From an uncultured Clostridia bacterium (GTDB lineage: Bacteria; Bacillota; Clostridia; Christensenellales; Borkfalkiaceae), in the NCBI GenBank assembly GCA_947627575.1, contig CANQWN010000001.1:354252-418251 (forward strand): a stretch of 64,000 bases of DNA, written 5' to 3'. The notes beneath the pieces were generated by a model. It did not search any database, was not told the DNA's origin, and worked only from the letters and a program-made list of their open reading frames with translations. Numbering within the stretch: position 1 is the first letter of the stretch; each line of letters starts with the position of its first letter. The position numbers and the translations under genes are program-made. Positions 61,859-64,000 of the stretch are shown piece by piece.

Positions 61859-64000
61859 TTACTTGTGTACCCCCGAAAGATCGGGCACTTTTTCTTTTAC
61901 CTCTTCTGCGGTAAGCATTTCAAAGCCGCTTTGAACCTTTGTTTTTTTCGCCGTGGCATCATAGTAGAAATAAGCAGAATCGGTATCGAAATTCGGGTTA
62001 TAAATATTGTCGTTCCCGACAGTCTTCGTTCTGTCGGTTACTATTATGACGGTGTTTTTTAAGTCTTCTTTCGTTCCTTCTTCTGTATATTGGGAATCTA
62101 CTTCCTTTTTATTGAATATACATTGATAGACCTTGGCAACCCCTTTCTTATCGTCGCCTTTTTGGGTAGTTATCGGGTTATTTGCGTTATCGAAATAGCA
62201 ATACTCGATAAAGGCGTAACCGCCTGCGCGGATAGACATATTCGTACCCGTAGACCCATAGTAATAATTGTTGTACATATGCATATTAGCCTGTCTTGCA
62301 AGCGGAAGCCTGCTGTTGCATATTTCATACCAATTGTGGTGGAAAGTTACGCACGCCGTCTTTTGAGCATCTCCGCCCCCGATAAGACCGGTTTTATGAT
62401 TTTTATAATAGTGATTATAAGAAATGGTTATATAAGAGTTCTTTTTGAAGTCGGTTGCGCCGTCGCCCTCGTGTTTATCCTGTTCGGGGCAAACGTCCCA
62501 ATAGTTTTTACCTTCGAGGAAAGTGTTGTGGTGAATCCATAAATTCTTCGAACTGAAGTTTGAAGCGTCCGTCTGGTCGCTGCTTCCTTCAAAGCTGCAC
62601 GCGTCCTCCGTATAGTCCTCGAAAGTGAGATTTCTCACTTCAATAGAGTTGCTGTTCTTCCAAGTAAAGCCCCACTGGAACAGACGGGCGTCCGCGCCTA
62701 TCCCTTCCACGGTAACATTTTTTGCAGAGTCTATAGAGCAGTTGTTCCATGCCGAATCGAATTCCGAGCTGCTGTAATTTATTTTGCTGGAAAGCCCTTT
62801 AAGTTCGGTATACTTACTTGTATCAAGTTCGTTATAGCCTCCTTCGATAAGCTCTTTCTGCGTCATTGACTTCTGCGGTAATTTTTGCCGCTTCTTCCCC
62901 ACAACTTTATCCGACGGAAGTTTATTATCTTGGTCATAATCATTACCGTCGTTATAGTTGCCGCCCTTATCATAGTTGATTTCTTTCCATGTGGCGGCGT
63001 TTACCGAGCCGATAATCCTTACCACGAGGGGCTTATCGCCCATTTTTTGAGAATAATTTAAAACATCCACAATACCGGATTTACCCGAGCCTAAACCGGG
63101 AACGGTTACGGTGTTTTTGTTTTCGTCGGTGACGTATACCACAACGGCGTTGTCCTTTAAAGTGCCGTCGTCGTTATATGCGCCCACGCCCGTAAAGTTG
63201 AAATGGGCGTAACCAGAACGGTCGTATGCGGTTACGGTTACGGGCTTTTCTACGGTCTTTCCGCCCGCCTCTACCTTTACCGTATAATCGCCCGCTTTAA
63301 GCCCGACGATATCGGCGCGCACCTGCGAACCCGTTGTGCGGATAAGTTCTTCGTCTATTTGCGTATATTGGCTTACGCCGTCGGCGGGTTTATAGGAAAC
63401 CTTGTAAGTTCCGCCAACCGCCGCGAACGTGACGCTTGCGCCCTCCTCATATCCGTTTACGGTAATGGATAACGTCCCGGGAGTGGGTGTTTGGGTTTCC
63501 CACTTCGCCCAAAATTCCTTATTGCCCGTATCGGTTGAAAGTATCTTCTGCACTGCCGTGCCTGTGCAAGCCTGATTTGCATACCAGCCGCCGAAGGTAC
63601 TGTTGGGTTTTTGCGGGATGGGCAACGTAACTTCCGTGCCCGCCGTGTACTGCGTTAAATTACTTACGCCCGCGGGGAACGAACCCCCGTTGAGATTTAA
63701 GGTGACGGTGTATGTCTGCGGCGTTACGGAAGTTGTATTCCACTTCGCCCAAAATTCCTTATTGCCCGTGTCGGTTGAAAGTATCTTCTGCACTGCCGTG
63801 CCTGTGCAAGCCTGATTTGCATACCAGCCGCCGAAGGTACTGTTGGTTTTTTGCGGGATGGGCAACGTAACTTCCGTGCCCGCCGTGTACTGCGTTAAAT
63901 TGCTTACGCCCGCGGGGAACGAGCCCCCGTTGAGATTTAAGGTGACGGTGTATGTCTGCGGCGTTACGGAAGTTGTATTCCACTTCGCCCAAAATTCCTT
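61859..64000 (-). CDS. Secreted PL1-type pectate lyase with InlB-like repeats, 5' end missing
   Basis: The frame is open to the window edge, so the N-terminus is outside. Visible order: InlB B-repeat-type modules (PQTYTVTLNLNGGSFPAGV, GGWYANQACTGTAV, ILSTDTGNKEFWAKW), then a beta-sandwich (SITVNGYEEGASVTF to GLKAGDYTVKV), a YDRSGYAHF linker, and a PL1 beta-helix with WIHHNTF, GDGATDFKKNSYITISYN, HKTGLIGGGDA, FHHNWYEICNSRLPLARQ and MYNNYY. It stops soon after the helix, unlike the left-end paralogue, which has long C-terminal extensions. Pectin cleavage outside the cell is the likely role; InlB-type repeats usually form an extended stalk. Confidence 0.9.
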   Translation of the reverse strand, partial: KEFWAKWNTTSVTPQTYTVTLNLNGGSFPAGVSNLTQYTAGTEVTLPIPQKTNSTFGGWYANQACTGTAVQKILSTDTGNKEFWAKWNTTSVTPQTYTVTLNLNGGSFPAGVSNLTQYTAGTEVTLPIPQKPNSTFGGWYANQACTGTAVQKILSTDTGNKEFWAKWETQTPTPGTLSITVNGYEEGASVTFAAVGGTYKVSYKPADGVSQYTQIDEELIRTTGSQVRADIVGLKAGDYTVKVEAGGKTVEKPVTVTAYDRSGYAHFNFTGVGAYNDDGTLKDNAVVVYVTDENKNTVTVPGLGSGKSGIVDVLNYSQKMGDKPLVVRIIGSVNAATWKEINYDKGGNYNDGNDYDQDNKLPSDKVVGKKRQKLPQKSMTQKELIEGGYNELDTSKYTELKGLSSKINYSSSEFDSAWNNCSIDSAKNVTVEGIGADARLFQWGFTWKNSNSIEVRNLTFEDYTEDACSFEGSSDQTDASNFSSKNLWIHHNTFLEGKNYWDVCPEQDKHEGDGATDFKKNSYITISYNHYYKNHKTGLIGGGDAQKTACVTFHHNWYEICNSRLPLARQANMHMYNNYYYGSTGTNMSIRAGGYAFIEYCYFDNANNPITTQKGDDKKGVAKVYQCIFNKKEVDSQYTEEGTKEDLKNTVIIVTDRTKTVGNDNIYNPNFDTDSAYFYYDATAKKTKVQSGFEMLTAEEVKEKVPDLSGVHK
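63501..64000 (-). repeat. 240-bp tandem repeats coding InlB-like modules
   Basis: Unit 63501-63740, unit 63741-63980, and the start of a third from 63981. The units are almost identical at the DNA level (only scattered changes such as at 63606 versus 63846), giving 80-residue protein repeats. The array continues past the window edge. Confidence 0.95.

Overview
The window (about 47 % GC by eye) looks like a chromosomal piece of an uncultured anaerobic Firmicute, probably class Clostridia and possibly a gut Christensenellales-type lineage. The lineage is a guess; the phylum is better supported. The evidence is a T-box leader before thrS, WhiA, YebC and an infC-rpmI-rplT operon with a transcribed leader, an A-type flavodiiron protein and a rubrerythrin (oxygen defence of anaerobes), Tex, MutS2, and near-consensus SigA promoters with exact 17-bp spacers. 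Several genes start with GTG or TTG, and infC probably starts with ATA.

Layout. Both ends carry parts of secreted polysaccharide-lyase (PL1) proteins: bases 1-3131 on the plus strand, and 61859-64000 on the minus strand with 240-bp tandem InlB-type repeats. Bases 3238-8430 hold an FprA flavodiiron protein, an AEC transporter, glutamate dehydrogenase, a GNAT acetyltransferase and a tRNA-Ser(CGA) whose 3' end and terminator are duplicated. Bases 8700-12401 encode a 1233-residue lipoprotein. Bases 12871-15462 hold ilvA-ridA and degV. Bases 15474-19832 hold a YihY membrane protein, a Cys/Asn repeat protein, rubrerythrin, a HAD phosphatase and argS. Bases 19963-23264 hold ychF, gap and fba.

Bases 23332-26479 hold a small lipoprotein, a membrane protein, a TetR regulator, murG and mntP. 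Bases 26620-28225 are a degraded integrated element at tRNA-Pro(AGG): an integrase pseudogene, a truncated surface lipoprotein, and an XRE regulator with palindromic operators. Then come a MATE pump behind a terminator in its leader, a histidine phosphatase, a fruK/pfkB-type kinase and pfkA.

Bases 33232-42112 are a long minus-strand run: dnaE, whiA, a PHP phosphoesterase and murB, preceded by a solute-binding-like protein, then yebC and a TrmH-type methyltransferase. Next upstream are rplT-rpmI-infC and thrS with its T-box. leuS and a membrane protein read rightward. Bases 49051-61765 are another minus-strand block rich in DNA maintenance: acpP, tex, an AlkD-like repair protein, a deoxyinosine/uracil glycosylase, an M16 peptidase, a polysaccharide deacetylase-like protein, mutS2, a U32 peptidase, a Cof-type phosphatase and uvrC.

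How the genes work together: gap, fba, pfkA and the PfkB kinase give a glycolytic set. The PL1 proteins and large lipoprotein suggest plant-polysaccharide use at the cell surface. FprA and rubrerythrin handle oxygen and peroxide. No CRISPR array, complete phage or complete insertion sequence was seen. The observations most worth a second look are the leaderless-promoter geometry of at least two membrane-protein genes, the attenuator before the MATE pump, the ATA start of infC, the tRNA-Ser 3'-end duplication, the integrase relic at tRNA-Pro, and the Cys/Asn repeat protein.
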